In this document: in pieces, positions 17,036 to 24,409 of the stretch | Position numbering within the stretch: position 1 is the stretch's first letter | Layout of the letters: every line of letters starts with the position of its first letter | Source of the DNA: Anaerolineaceae bacterium UBA2274 | GTDB lineage: Bacteria; Chloroflexota; Anaerolineae; Anaerolineales; Anaerolineaceae | DNA length: 40,135 nt | Reading direction: 5' to 3' | Assembly: GCA_002347705.1 (NCBI GenBank) | Contig: DDWY01000007.1 | Span: 1-40,135, forward strand | Translations under genes and position numbers: made by a program | The notes under the pieces: model-generated | What the model was told of the DNA's origin: nothing | The model's input: the letters and a program-made list of their open reading frames with translations, nothing else | The model's database searches: none

Positions 17036-17220
17036 TCCGTGCTCCTTTTGGTGGTTTTAGAGCGCTTCTGGCGCAGCGCGTGATAGTCTGCTGGTGTGAA
17101 TTGACGCTTCCAGCCGCGGGCGTCCACGATGGTCAGGCTGCCATCGGCATGCAGGGCATACGCCAGTGCTCCGGGACCGACCAGGTCTTCAACGACTTGC
17201 TTTAAGATATCCTCTCGCAT
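17032..17220 (-). CDS. Small phage-operon protein, 62 residues
   Basis: A 62-residue basic-tailed protein (MREDILKQVVEDLVGPGALAY opening, ending RQKRSKTTKRSTE). The middle, LTIVDARGWKRQFTPADYH, looks like a small beta-hairpin. It has a strong ggagg ribosome binding site five to ten bases before the ATG, and its stop overlaps the next start by ATGA. I do not recognise a family. The position suggests a head-completion accessory protein or an accessory to the holin. Confidence 0.65.
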   Translation of the reverse strand: MREDILKQVVEDLVGPGALAYALHADGSLTIVDARGWKRQFTPADYHALRQKRSKTTKRSTE

Positions 17221-17234
17221 TATTCCTCCAAACT

Positions 17235-17263
17235 GCCCCGCAGAGAATAACTCCCTGCGGGGC
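17235..17263. other. Stem-loop between holin and small phage gene
   Basis: Inverted arms gccccgcag/ctgcggggc with an 11-base loop, 14 bases after the holin stop. There is no clear U-tract on the minus strand (agttt), so it may attenuate transcription or protect the transcript end rather than terminate fully. Confidence 0.55.
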
Positions 17264-17276
17264 TTGTAGTGATGGT

Positions 17277-17468
17277 TTACTTGCTGGCGCGCAAGCCGTC
17301 TTCCAGGGCAGTGCCCAGGATATAGCTGACCAGGAGCGCCAGGATGCCAGCCAGTTGATCCCCATCCAGCGGGAAATCAGGCTTTATTACCCTGATGACC
17401 ATGAAAACCAAACCCACCAGGGTAGCCCAAAACTTGCGTGAACTTAAGAGGGTCTTCCATTTATCCAT
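17277..17468 (-). CDS. Phage holin-like membrane protein
   Basis: A 63-residue protein: a short charged N-terminus (MDKWKTLLSSRKFWA), a hydrophobic helix (TLVGLVFMVIRVI), a polar turn with PLDGDQ, a second helix (LAGILALLVSYILGTALE) and a charged tail. Two helices with a Lys/Trp-rich start match small phage holins, which permeabilise the membrane so that a lysozyme can reach the wall. The lysozyme of this operon lies 3.3 kb upstream rather than adjacent. The ribosome binding site aaggag is strong. The gene starts 18 bases after the capsid gene stop. Confidence 0.75.
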   Translation of the reverse strand: MDKWKTLLSSRKFWATLVGLVFMVIRVIKPDFPLDGDQLAGILALLVSYILGTALEDGLRASK

Positions 17469-17486
17469 GCGATTCTCCTTTCGAAC

Positions 17487-19433
17487 CTAAGCAACATTGC
17501 ACTTGAACAGGGGGCGGAAGTCGTTAACCCAAACCGCCAGGTAGTGGCGCACCTTCAGGCGATGTTCGTCATTGCTGAAGACCGCCGGAGAGAGCTCGTC
17601 GCCGGCTATGAAAATTTCAGGTGCCAGACCAAAGCGTTCCCCCACAAAGATTGCGGGTGCCACGCGCGGGTCGCAAGCAGCCGCCCAGTCGTTGGCATCC
17701 GTCCATTCCGGCACCACCAGCGGCGCGGCACTGCCCTTGAGGACGTTGTCGTAGACGTAGTCGGGCTCGCGCACCAGCGAACCAGTACAGATTTCCATGG
17801 CCGCTTTTTGCTGCGCACGCCCCACCAAGATGAATTTGGGGTTGACAGCCATACGCGGACCCTCGCCGTAAAAAGTGCTGGCATCCTTGATGAGCATCGG
17901 CTGGTTGTAGACATTGCTGCTCGCCAAATCCCAGTTGGTATGGTTGAGCGCCAGGGTGTTGAGGTTGGCATGCCCGCCAGCGGTCGTTACCGGGGTGGTA
18001 TTGAACAACTGACTGCCGTCTGCCAGGTGGGGACCCGTGCCGCCGTTGACAGTGAAGACCTCCGCCACCAAGCGTGAGATTTTGCGCATGCCAGCAGAAG
18101 CGAGCTCACGGGCATAAGAACGCAGTTTGCGGGTCTCATCGCGGTCGATTAGTTCGAGTGTGAGAGGGATGTAGCCGCCATATTTGACGAAATTAGCAGT
18201 TTCAGGCGAATCGCCGACCTGCAATTCAGGGTAGTCTCCGCCTTCCGCGATACTCGGCAGGTCGCCCACGGTGCCGATCAGAGTGCCGCTGATCTCGTGC
18301 AGGCTGTTGAAATGCTCCTGCACGGTGACGTCTTTCCACCAGTCATAGCCAGCCTTGCCCAATTCCTCCCAGGTGTTTGTGACCAGCTTGTTGAGGCTGT
18401 TCTTGACCAGACCGCTGAAGTCGGCGGTGGTTGCCAGCTGAGCGCGCTCAGGGAAATATCCGCCATGCAAGTCGTAGTCGCCAGTGGTGTTGAGGTAGAG
18501 CTCACGGATGCCCGAAAGACGCGGCACCGAAGCTGAAACCATCTGCTTTTCACGCGGCGCGCCAAACAGGTCATCCACGGCTGCCTGCAGCCTTTCGCCG
18601 GGCTCGACCATGCCTTCAATGCGGCCAGGTCCCTGCACACTTTTTGCGCCGTCATATTCTCCCAGCAGACTATGCGCCTCGCGCAGTGCCGCTTTGAGTT
18701 CGGCAGGCGCAAAAGTGCGGCCCTGGAACTGGCTGCGGATGCGCTGCTGCATTCCGACAGGCAGACGCGTGTTCGCCAGGGAACCTTCGAGCAGGTAAGT
18801 GCTCATCTCAGAGCGCATTGCCCGCATTTCTGAAAGCTGCTCCTGCAGCTCAGGGGTTAGTAAAGCGGGTTGGGCAGGGATTATTTCTGCCTGCAGCCCT
18901 GTTTGATCGTTATTCTGATTTACTTCCATTCTTTTTCCTCCGATTTGTAAGGGTTCGATGCCAAGTTGATTGAGCGCGCGCAGGAAGATCCCTCCGCGTG
19001 CCGGGTTATAGACCAGGTCGACGGAGTAAATTTTGAGGATCTTCTCCACCTTGCCAGCCTTCCCTTTGAATAAAATATCCGCTGAGAAGCCCACTCTCAC
19101 TGCGGGCTCGTCGCTGGCTTCCAGCACTTGCCTGCCAATTTCAGCGAGGACTTTCGCGGACGGACCAAAAGCGGTCAGTTCTGCGCGCACACCGCTGACT
19201 TCTTCGTCCCAGCGGGTATCCCGCAGGACGCCGGCGATATCGCGTACCGAGCGGGCACTGAGACTGTGATCCACAAAACAATTGACGCCTTCCCAGAGCG
19301 CCAGCGACTCGCGCAGCACCTCCGCCGGGAATTCCCAACCGTTTGCCACCCCGGCGGTGATCGCCAGGATCTCAAAACGGTCGTGACTGACAGGGTTTAC
19401 CTCCAGATTTAAGTGCTCTCTGAATTCACCCAT
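17487..19433 (-). CDS. Prohead protease-scaffold-major capsid fusion protein
   Basis: This 648-residue frame joins three phage modules. Residues about 8-150 resemble a capsid-maturation serine protease: His56 in NCFVDHSL, Ser117 in VRVGFSADI, and IYSVDLVYNPARGG, comparable to the VSLVxxPA motif of prohead proteases. Residues about 185-262 are a helical, Glu/Arg-rich scaffold-like segment. Residues about 300-648 resemble Mu-gpT-type major capsid proteins (YLNTTGDYDLHGG, DWWKDVTVQEHFNSL, YGGYIPLTLELIDRDE, VNPKFILVGR, VRHYLAVWVNDFRPLF). The start is set by aaggag before the ATG at 19433; the frame is open further to 19484. A second strong start at 18929 sits exactly at the protease/scaffold border and may yield a 480-residue scaffold-capsid product. 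Confidence 0.85.
   Translation of the reverse strand: MGEFREHLNLEVNPVSHDRFEILAITAGVANGWEFPAEVLRESLALWEGVNCFVDHSLSARSVRDIAGVLRDTRWDEEVSGVRAELTAFGPSAKVLAEIGRQVLEASDEPAVRVGFSADILFKGKAGKVEKILKIYSVDLVYNPARGGIFLRALNQLGIEPLQIGGKRMEVNQNNDQTGLQAEIIPAQPALLTPELQEQLSEMRAMRSEMSTYLLEGSLANTRLPVGMQQRIRSQFQGRTFAPAELKAALREAHSLLGEYDGAKSVQGPGRIEGMVEPGERLQAAVDDLFGAPREKQMVSASVPRLSGIRELYLNTTGDYDLHGGYFPERAQLATTADFSGLVKNSLNKLVTNTWEELGKAGYDWWKDVTVQEHFNSLHEISGTLIGTVGDLPSIAEGGDYPELQVGDSPETANFVKYGGYIPLTLELIDRDETRKLRSYARELASAGMRKISRLVAEVFTVNGGTGPHLADGSQLFNTTPVTTAGGHANLNTLALNHTNWDLASSNVYNQPMLIKDASTFYGEGPRMAVNPKFILVGRAQQKAAMEICTGSLVREPDYVYDNVLKGSAAPLVVPEWTDANDWAAACDPRVAPAIFVGERFGLAPEIFIAGDELSPAVFSNDEHRLKVRHYLAVWVNDFRPLFKCNVA
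18927..18941 (-). promoter_or_regulatory. Internal Shine-Dalgarno and ATG inside the capsid fusion gene
   Basis: On the minus strand ggagga (18941-18936) is followed after six bases by an in-frame ATG (18929-18927), residue 169 of the long product. The Shine-Dalgarno is translated in the long frame as Gly-Gly-Lys within LQIGGKRM. It would start a 480-residue scaffold-capsid protein without the protease. Confidence 0.6.
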
Positions 19434-19500
19434 TCGACTCCTTTCATACTTTTCCTTTCCAGCCCGGTTTTCTGCCCCACGCAAAAATCCATGGCTGTTC

Positions 19501-20814
19501 TTAAGCCTGTTCGCTCTGGTTGTTCGCGACTGCCGGCAACTGCTCGCCCATGAAGCGATAAACCAGGCGCAGCATTTCCTCGGAGCTGATCAAGCCCTTT
19601 TCGTGCAGACTCAAAGCAATCGCCGCAGCCTTCTGCCCGGCGTCGGCTAACTCGGCATTGTCGCGCGCGGAGATATCGCCGCCAGAGACGCTTATTTGGG
19701 CAGCCGGATCGACACCTGGGTCAAAATACGCCCGCCTCTCAACGGCTACGCGCAGCAAATCCTGCAGAAACCAACACATTGCCCGCTGCCTTTCCGCAAA
19801 ACGGCGATAGGTCGGATTGCCGGATGCCTCAGCCGTGGTTTTGGTCGAAGATTCCGGCTCAGCCAAAAAGTGCAGCGGCAGCCCCACGCCGGCCGCGATC
19901 ATCTTCTTGATTGCCAGAACATCGCTGGATGCATCCAAAGCCTCCAACTTGGGAGCGATGACCGACCATTCCTCATTCTCGTCCGTCACCAAGACCGAGC
20001 CTGGCGCGGGTGGGTGAAGCGCCAACTGTGCTTGGCGGTTCAAGCGCGCGCTTTCATTGGCAAATCTTGCCCTCACCACGTAGACAAAGGCGTTGCGAAA
20101 ACGGTTCAGCCGCACCCGGTCCTCCAGCCAGGCGCTGTAACGCGAGAGCCACTTCAGCACGGGCGCCAGGTCGCTTTCACCCCACTGAGACCCAACCGGT
20201 CGATTGACCGCGTAGTGCAGCATGACCGGGCTAAAAGCTCCACCCTCCCCGGGTCTGTCCCTGCCCGGCTGGTAAGCCGGATAGATGCGTTCATCACCAT
20301 CCAAACCAGGCTTGCCCACATAGAAGAGTTCCTGCTCAATGTCTGTTTGGCTTGATTCGATCCTGGCAATATCCGCGCTCGGGATAACCCGCAGGTAGCT
20401 CATGCCAGATGCGTCGGTGGAGAGCAGCAAAAACAGATTGCCGCTCAGCACCAATTCATCTGAGAGCTCACCAGCCCGCAGGCTGAGATGGTTCAGACGG
20501 TGATTCCAGAACCGCTCCAGGAATGCCTGGGTAGCCGCATGCGGGCAGCTAAGCACAAAACCGCCGCCAGTAACATAGGTCGTGGTCAGTTCAGTGATGC
20601 GGCGCGCCAGGGGGTTGAAGCGCCAGGCGTCCATGCAGTCCGCCAGCACCTGCTCGCGGTCATAAGCCAGGCGGTCGCGCTGGCTTTCGCCTGCCTGCCA
20701 GGCACCCACCAGCAGGGTGTTGTCAGTTTCTTCCAGGCTGAGCTGTTTCTGATGCCCTTCAGCCTGCGGTTTCACCCTCAATAACTGCCTTATTTGGTCA
20801 GCCAGGCTGCTCAT
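19501..20814 (-). CDS. Phage portal protein
   Basis: A 437-residue portal protein, the ring at the capsid vertex through which DNA is packaged. Recognisable pieces are FNPLARRITELTTTYVTGGGF near residue 65, the LVLSGNLFLLLSTDASGMSYLRVI stretch (wing strands), HYAVNRPVGSQWGESDLAPVLKWLSRYSAWLEDRVR (the long stem helix with RxR contacts), GVGLPLHFLAEPESSTKTTAEASGNPTYRRFAERQ (the clip and crown approach) and a helical C-terminus. The ATG at 20814 overlaps the lysozyme stop (ATGA), which sets the start although the frame extends nine codons upstream. Confidence 0.85.
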   Translation of the reverse strand: MSSLADQIRQLLRVKPQAEGHQKQLSLEETDNTLLVGAWQAGESQRDRLAYDREQVLADCMDAWRFNPLARRITELTTTYVTGGGFVLSCPHAATQAFLERFWNHRLNHLSLRAGELSDELVLSGNLFLLLSTDASGMSYLRVIPSADIARIESSQTDIEQELFYVGKPGLDGDERIYPAYQPGRDRPGEGGAFSPVMLHYAVNRPVGSQWGESDLAPVLKWLSRYSAWLEDRVRLNRFRNAFVYVVRARFANESARLNRQAQLALHPPAPGSVLVTDENEEWSVIAPKLEALDASSDVLAIKKMIAAGVGLPLHFLAEPESSTKTTAEASGNPTYRRFAERQRAMCWFLQDLLRVAVERRAYFDPGVDPAAQISVSGGDISARDNAELADAGQKAAAIALSLHEKGLISSEEMLRLVYRFMGEQLPAVANNQSEQA

Positions 20815-21605
20815 GCTTCCACCGCCTGGCACTGCACGCATTCCGCCGCGCGCTTACCCCTGACCGGGCAAATTTCTCCGTCCAGAGGACAGATCACCCG
20901 GGCTGCATCCGTGCGCCCAAAATATGCTAAAACATCAGCCGACGTCCCGTTCCAGCGGTCATAATCCATATAGTTGCCCACACCGCCAATCGCCGGACCC
21001 CGTTCGGAGGTCTGGTGGATCAGCCAGCGATCAACACCCTTGGGCATGCGCGGTGGGCAGGGGTACTCGGGTGTGTACTGCGGGAAGGGGCGGCGGTAGT
21101 AGTACTGCGCCAGCCACCAGTCCAGCTTTGGCAGGTCGGCTATCCGCAGGTTGGCATCCACCCACATCGCCCGCGAGTAGACAATCGGCAGTCGCCCGGT
21201 CTCCTGCTCAAGTAACTCAAGTGTAGTCAGCAGGGTGTTGGTGATCACCGACCGGGTCTGCCCATGCTCCAGCTCCACATCGAGCACCAGCCTCACTTCG
21301 TCCAGGTTGATGCCTTCGAGGATTTTCAGAAAACTATTTACCTGTTTCAGGGCGAGCTCTCCGGGGTAAAGCACGTGGTAGGGCATCACGCAGGCCCCAA
21401 TTGCCAACGCTTGTTGGGAAAAAAGCTTGAACATCGGGTCGTGATAGCCCCATGAGACGCCCGCCCGGATCGCGATGAAATTCACCGCGGGGTTGTGGGC
21501 TGCAATCTGATCAAAATCAGGCGTTTGCCTCAGATCGGCACTGGCGTTATAACGCGACAGGTCAATCCCAAAGGCAAATTCCTGATTACGCACAAAATAA
21601 GTCAT
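20811..21605 (-). CDS. GH25 lysozyme (endolysin)
   Basis: A 264-residue glycoside hydrolase family 25 protein that would cleave the MurNAc-GlcNAc bond of peptidoglycan. Visible are FGIDLSRYN with Asp15, FIAIRAGVSWGYHDPMF, the catalytic strand VLDVELEHG with Asp109 and Glu111, LPIVYSRAMWVD, WWLAQYY and DRWLIHQTSERG. A C-terminal extension holds four cysteines, C239-x6-C-x9-C-x2-C259, resembling a small zinc ribbon or knuckle. No signal peptide is present, so release would need the holin. The gene overlaps the terminase stop by one base (TGATG) and the portal start by four. A lysozyme between terminase and portal is unusual. Confidence 0.87.
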   Translation of the reverse strand: MTYFVRNQEFAFGIDLSRYNASADLRQTPDFDQIAAHNPAVNFIAIRAGVSWGYHDPMFKLFSQQALAIGACVMPYHVLYPGELALKQVNSFLKILEGINLDEVRLVLDVELEHGQTRSVITNTLLTTLELLEQETGRLPIVYSRAMWVDANLRIADLPKLDWWLAQYYYRRPFPQYTPEYPCPPRMPKGVDRWLIHQTSERGPAIGGVGNYMDYDRWNGTSADVLAYFGRTDAARVICPLDGEICPVRGKRAAECVQCQAVEA

Positions 21606-23245
21606 CAAAAACCTCCATCCATTTCCAAAATCGGGTCGCTGGCAGGGATCAAGACAAATTGTGATGAAAGATGCCAGCTTTGCTCATCAAGGAGCGCGCA
21701 CATAGAGGCCGAGAGCACCAGGTCATCGTGCAGCAAGCCGCCTTCAGGGTCACGGGCGCCCTCGGGCACGCTCCAGCGCAGGTACCTTTCCGGCCCGGGG
21801 CTGACTTCTGCCTGCAGACCCGCCAGCTGGCGGTAGAAAAGCGCCTGAAGGCGGTCCTGCTCGGCAGCCATCTGCCCCAAAAGCGGGTTAGCGTTCCACT
21901 GTTCGGGAGCACTGCATGGTGAAAAATCCTGGAAGCGCCCTGTATCCACCACCGCCAGGAATCCCCACCCCAGGCGTGATTTCAACTGCCGCGTGAACTG
22001 CAGCGCGATCACCTTCTCACCCAGCTTGTCGCGCAGGAAGGACCCCACGCCCGCTCCCACGCCGCTGGCATCCACCACGATCTTTTCCGGCTGCCAGAGC
22101 TCCGCCAGGCGCAGCAAGCGCGCGTAGAGTGTGCTGTGCCTTTCGCCCTGCCAGACCTGGCGGTTGACTACCTTGTAAATGGGCTTACCCACCAGGTCTT
22201 CACCCAGCAGCGAAAAGTCCAGCTCCACAACCGTCACCGCGGTCAGATCCCGGTCAGGGTTATCCAGCGCGGTGTTCGCTCCACCCTGGCGCAGGGCTTC
22301 ATCCTCGCCAGCCAGGTCGATCAGCAAGGCGTAGCGCCTGCCCGGCAAAGGGGTCTCAAGGGCAGCGTGCGCGCCCTGCAACAAACCAAGACGGCCGGGA
22401 GTGAACAAGCCGCCGGCAAAATCGATCTCCTCACTGAAAAACTGACTGCGGATCATTGGGTGATTGCGCCCCATGCGCGCGATCTGCTCATCCACAAACA
22501 TTCCATAAGCCGGGACTTCCGCCCTCACCTCTTCCGCGCTGATCTGAAAGACCCGCCGGATGCCGTCGCGTGCTTCTGCTTCCCTGGCAGCCCGCAGTTC
22601 TCGCGCCAAAAGGGTCTGAGCGCTCCAGGCTGTGCCCCAGAAGACGCGCGTGGCGTTGGTGGAGGCTGCCATAGGGGCGATTTGCTTGTCGTATTTGGCA
22701 ATCTCGATATCCTGTGCCTCATCCAGCGAAAGCAGGGTGGAAGCAGTTGCGCCGACGATATTGGAGCCCGGTGCCGCTGAGAGGAAGGTGAGATGAGATT
22801 TATGAAAGCGGTAGTGATTGCCAGCGCTTTTGTGCCAGTTGCCGCGCGTCAGAAAATTCGCTTCCAGGGCGGTTTCCAGGCGTCGCATGGCGTTCAGGCT
22901 TTGAGGCTGGTAAGTTGGTGAGAGCTTCACCATTTCGGCGCCTTGCTCCGACAGGAGTGCCATCAGGTAAACCTCGAGCTGCGCCTGCATCAGGTTCTTA
23001 CCGGATTGACGCGGGAACATGACCACGATCGAAAGTCCCTGGTTTTGCAGCACGGAATTCACGATCGCGTTGGCAGTTGCTTGCTGGTAGGCGCGCAGTT
23101 TGATGCCGCCGAAGACACGCGTGAAGTTGCCGACCTTGCGCAGGGAACGCAAAAAGTCGGGGCGGCTCAGGCTCTCAGATTCCGAAAGGCGCATTCGCTG
23201 CCAGTAGCCAAGGTCAGTTCTGGGGAGAGTCAGCGCTTCAGTCAT
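21605..23245 (-). CDS. Phage terminase large subunit
   Basis: A 546-residue DNA-packaging motor with ATPase and nuclease domains. The ATPase part has LRAYQQATANAIV (Q-motif region), a Walker A of the form RQSGKN (Lys83) and Walker B LLSLDEAQDI (Asp175, Glu176), followed by the coupling region VFWGTAWS. The C-terminal RNase-H-like nuclease shows Asp310 in YALLIDLAGED, Asp392 in IVVDASGVGAG and the late acidic pair Asp507/Asp508 in LLHDDLVLS. All catalytic residues are present, so the motor looks functional. The start overlaps the end of the preceding small gene by eight bases. Confidence 0.9.
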   Translation of the reverse strand: MTEALTLPRTDLGYWQRMRLSESESLSRPDFLRSLRKVGNFTRVFGGIKLRAYQQATANAIVNSVLQNQGLSIVVMFPRQSGKNLMQAQLEVYLMALLSEQGAEMVKLSPTYQPQSLNAMRRLETALEANFLTRGNWHKSAGNHYRFHKSHLTFLSAAPGSNIVGATASTLLSLDEAQDIEIAKYDKQIAPMAASTNATRVFWGTAWSAQTLLARELRAAREAEARDGIRRVFQISAEEVRAEVPAYGMFVDEQIARMGRNHPMIRSQFFSEEIDFAGGLFTPGRLGLLQGAHAALETPLPGRRYALLIDLAGEDEALRQGGANTALDNPDRDLTAVTVVELDFSLLGEDLVGKPIYKVVNRQVWQGERHSTLYARLLRLAELWQPEKIVVDASGVGAGVGSFLRDKLGEKVIALQFTRQLKSRLGWGFLAVVDTGRFQDFSPCSAPEQWNANPLLGQMAAEQDRLQALFYRQLAGLQAEVSPGPERYLRWSVPEGARDPEGGLLHDDLVLSASMCALLDEQSWHLSSQFVLIPASDPILEMDGGF

Positions 23246-23687
23246 GGCTTGCCTCAGTTATCTGCCTGAGCTCCTGGCTGAAATCCGTCAGGCACTTGAG
23301 CAACTCCTTCGAATCGTCGTCCTTTCCGGGTGAAAGCAGCATGATATTCACGCGCAGCACCGATGCCATGCGGGAGCAGGTCAGGCCCAGCAGGTCGAGC
23401 GATTTCGCCAGGTTGACCGGGTAATCCTCCTCGCCGGCGCTCTCAGCGGCGCGCACGAAGCGCTTCAGCGTGCGCGAGAGCATGCTGACCTCCTCGTTCA
23501 GGTTGAGTTTGGCAGCTTCAGAAAGCTGCAGGCGTTCAGCCGGGCTGAATTCCGCCAGAAAAGCTTCCCGTTCAGCCAGTCGGTCCAGCTGCTCACTTTG
23601 CGCCTGCCGGAGAGTGCCCGCCGAAGATGGGCGGGCTTTTCCGGATGACTGCGTATGAGCCTGACAAGTGGGGTTTGAGTGTCGCAT
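23238..23687 (-). CDS. First gene of the phage operon, small-terminase position
   Basis: A 149-residue protein with a polar Ser/Gln-rich start and helical remainder: LDRLAEREAFLAEFSPAERLQLSEAAKLNLNEEVSMLSRTLKRFVRAAE, ending FSQELRQITEASHD. I cannot identify a DNA-binding motif, but size and position directly before the large terminase suggest the small terminase or a packaging regulator. The ATG at 23687 follows aggagg at a nine to ten base distance, so I prefer it over an upstream start at 23726 that would translate the operator. A LexA-type palindrome lies 19 bases upstream. Confidence 0.65.
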   Translation of the reverse strand: MRHSNPTCQAHTQSSGKARPSSAGTLRQAQSEQLDRLAEREAFLAEFSPAERLQLSEAAKLNLNEEVSMLSRTLKRFVRAAESAGEEDYPVNLAKSLDLLGLTCSRMASVLRVNIMLLSPGKDDDSKELLKCLTDFSQELRQITEASHD

Positions 23688-23705
23688 GTTACGCTGCCTC
23701 CTTTT

Positions 23706-23723
23706 ATAGAACTTTTGTTCTAT
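23706..23723 (-). promoter_or_regulatory. LexA/SOS-type operator before the phage operon
   Basis: The perfect palindrome atagaac-tttt-gttctat contains GAAC-N4-GTTC, the core of the Bacillus-type LexA box. On the minus strand it sits between TTGCCA (23731-23726) and TATAAA (23708-23703), 17 bases apart. If that promoter is used, transcription would begin very near the ATG and upstream of most of the ribosome binding site, so the actual promoter is uncertain. The related site is at 28668-28685. Confidence 0.6.
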
Positions 23724-23845
23724 CATGGCAATAGTTTAGCGTCTTTTGATGCACTTGGATAGAGGTCAAAAGTTGCCAATTTTATTAGAAAATGTCATCT
23801 TTTACACCAGCGGTATACTTGTATGAGTTTTCCTAGAGGATAAAA

Positions 23846-24409
23846 ATGCGCCGAAAAGACCGTGAAATGAACCTGGATTTTGCCCGTGAAGTGATTGACC
23901 GCAGTCCTTATGGCGTTTTGGCGTGCGTCACGCCCGAGGGAAAGCCCTATGCCATCCCGCTTTCCATCGCCAGAGCGGGCGAGCGGCTCTTCTTCCATTC
24001 CGCCGCGGCCGGCAGCAAAGTCGATTATCTGCCCGATGGTCAGGAGGTGTCGCTGACTTTTGTCTCGCATTTGCAGGTGCCCGAACTGTTCAGCGCGGAG
24101 GAACTAAGCAAAATAGCAAACGAACCCGGGGCGGCGTCCAGGCTGGGCTCCAAAGTCTTTACCACCGAGTTTGAATCCGCCTGCGTGCAGGGCAGAGTTT
24201 ACGAACTGACCGATCCCGCAGAAAAAATATTCGCTTTGCGCTGTATTTGTGAGAAGTTCACCCCGGGGAAGATGGCGTTTTTTGAGCTGGCGGCAAACAA
24301 CGCGCTGAAGATCACCAAGGTATATGAGATCCGAATTGATAGCCTGACCGGCAAACGCAAGCGTTTTGACGCCCAGGGGAATGAACTTAACGGGCAAGCC
24401 GGTGGTTAA
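23846..24409 (+). CDS. NimA-like pyridoxamine-5'-phosphate-oxidase-fold protein
   Basis: A 187-residue flavin-binding split-barrel protein. MRRKDREM..EVIDRSPYGVLACVTPEGKPYAIPLS is the typical start of the Nim/Pyridox_ox_2 family, followed by LFFHSAAAGSKVDYL (phosphate contact of FMN), VSLTFVSH, FTTEFESACVQGRVYEL and ICEKF. Members reduce nitroimidazoles or act as general FMN oxidoreductases in anaerobes. Length and motifs are normal. A gaggat ribosome binding site precedes the ATG. The gene diverges from the phage operon and shares the bases TTAA (24406-24409) as overlapping stop codons with the convergent peptidase. Confidence 0.88.
   Translation: MRRKDREMNLDFAREVIDRSPYGVLACVTPEGKPYAIPLSIARAGERLFFHSAAAGSKVDYLPDGQEVSLTFVSHLQVPELFSAEELSKIANEPGAASRLGSKVFTTEFESACVQGRVYELTDPAEKIFALRCICEKFTPGKMAFFELAANNALKITKVYEIRIDSLTGKRKRFDAQGNELNGQAGG

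Noticed and set aside
13825..23687. Complete active prophage
   Set aside because: No integrase, repressor, replication genes, tail tube or tape measure, and no att-like direct repeat was seen at the borders.
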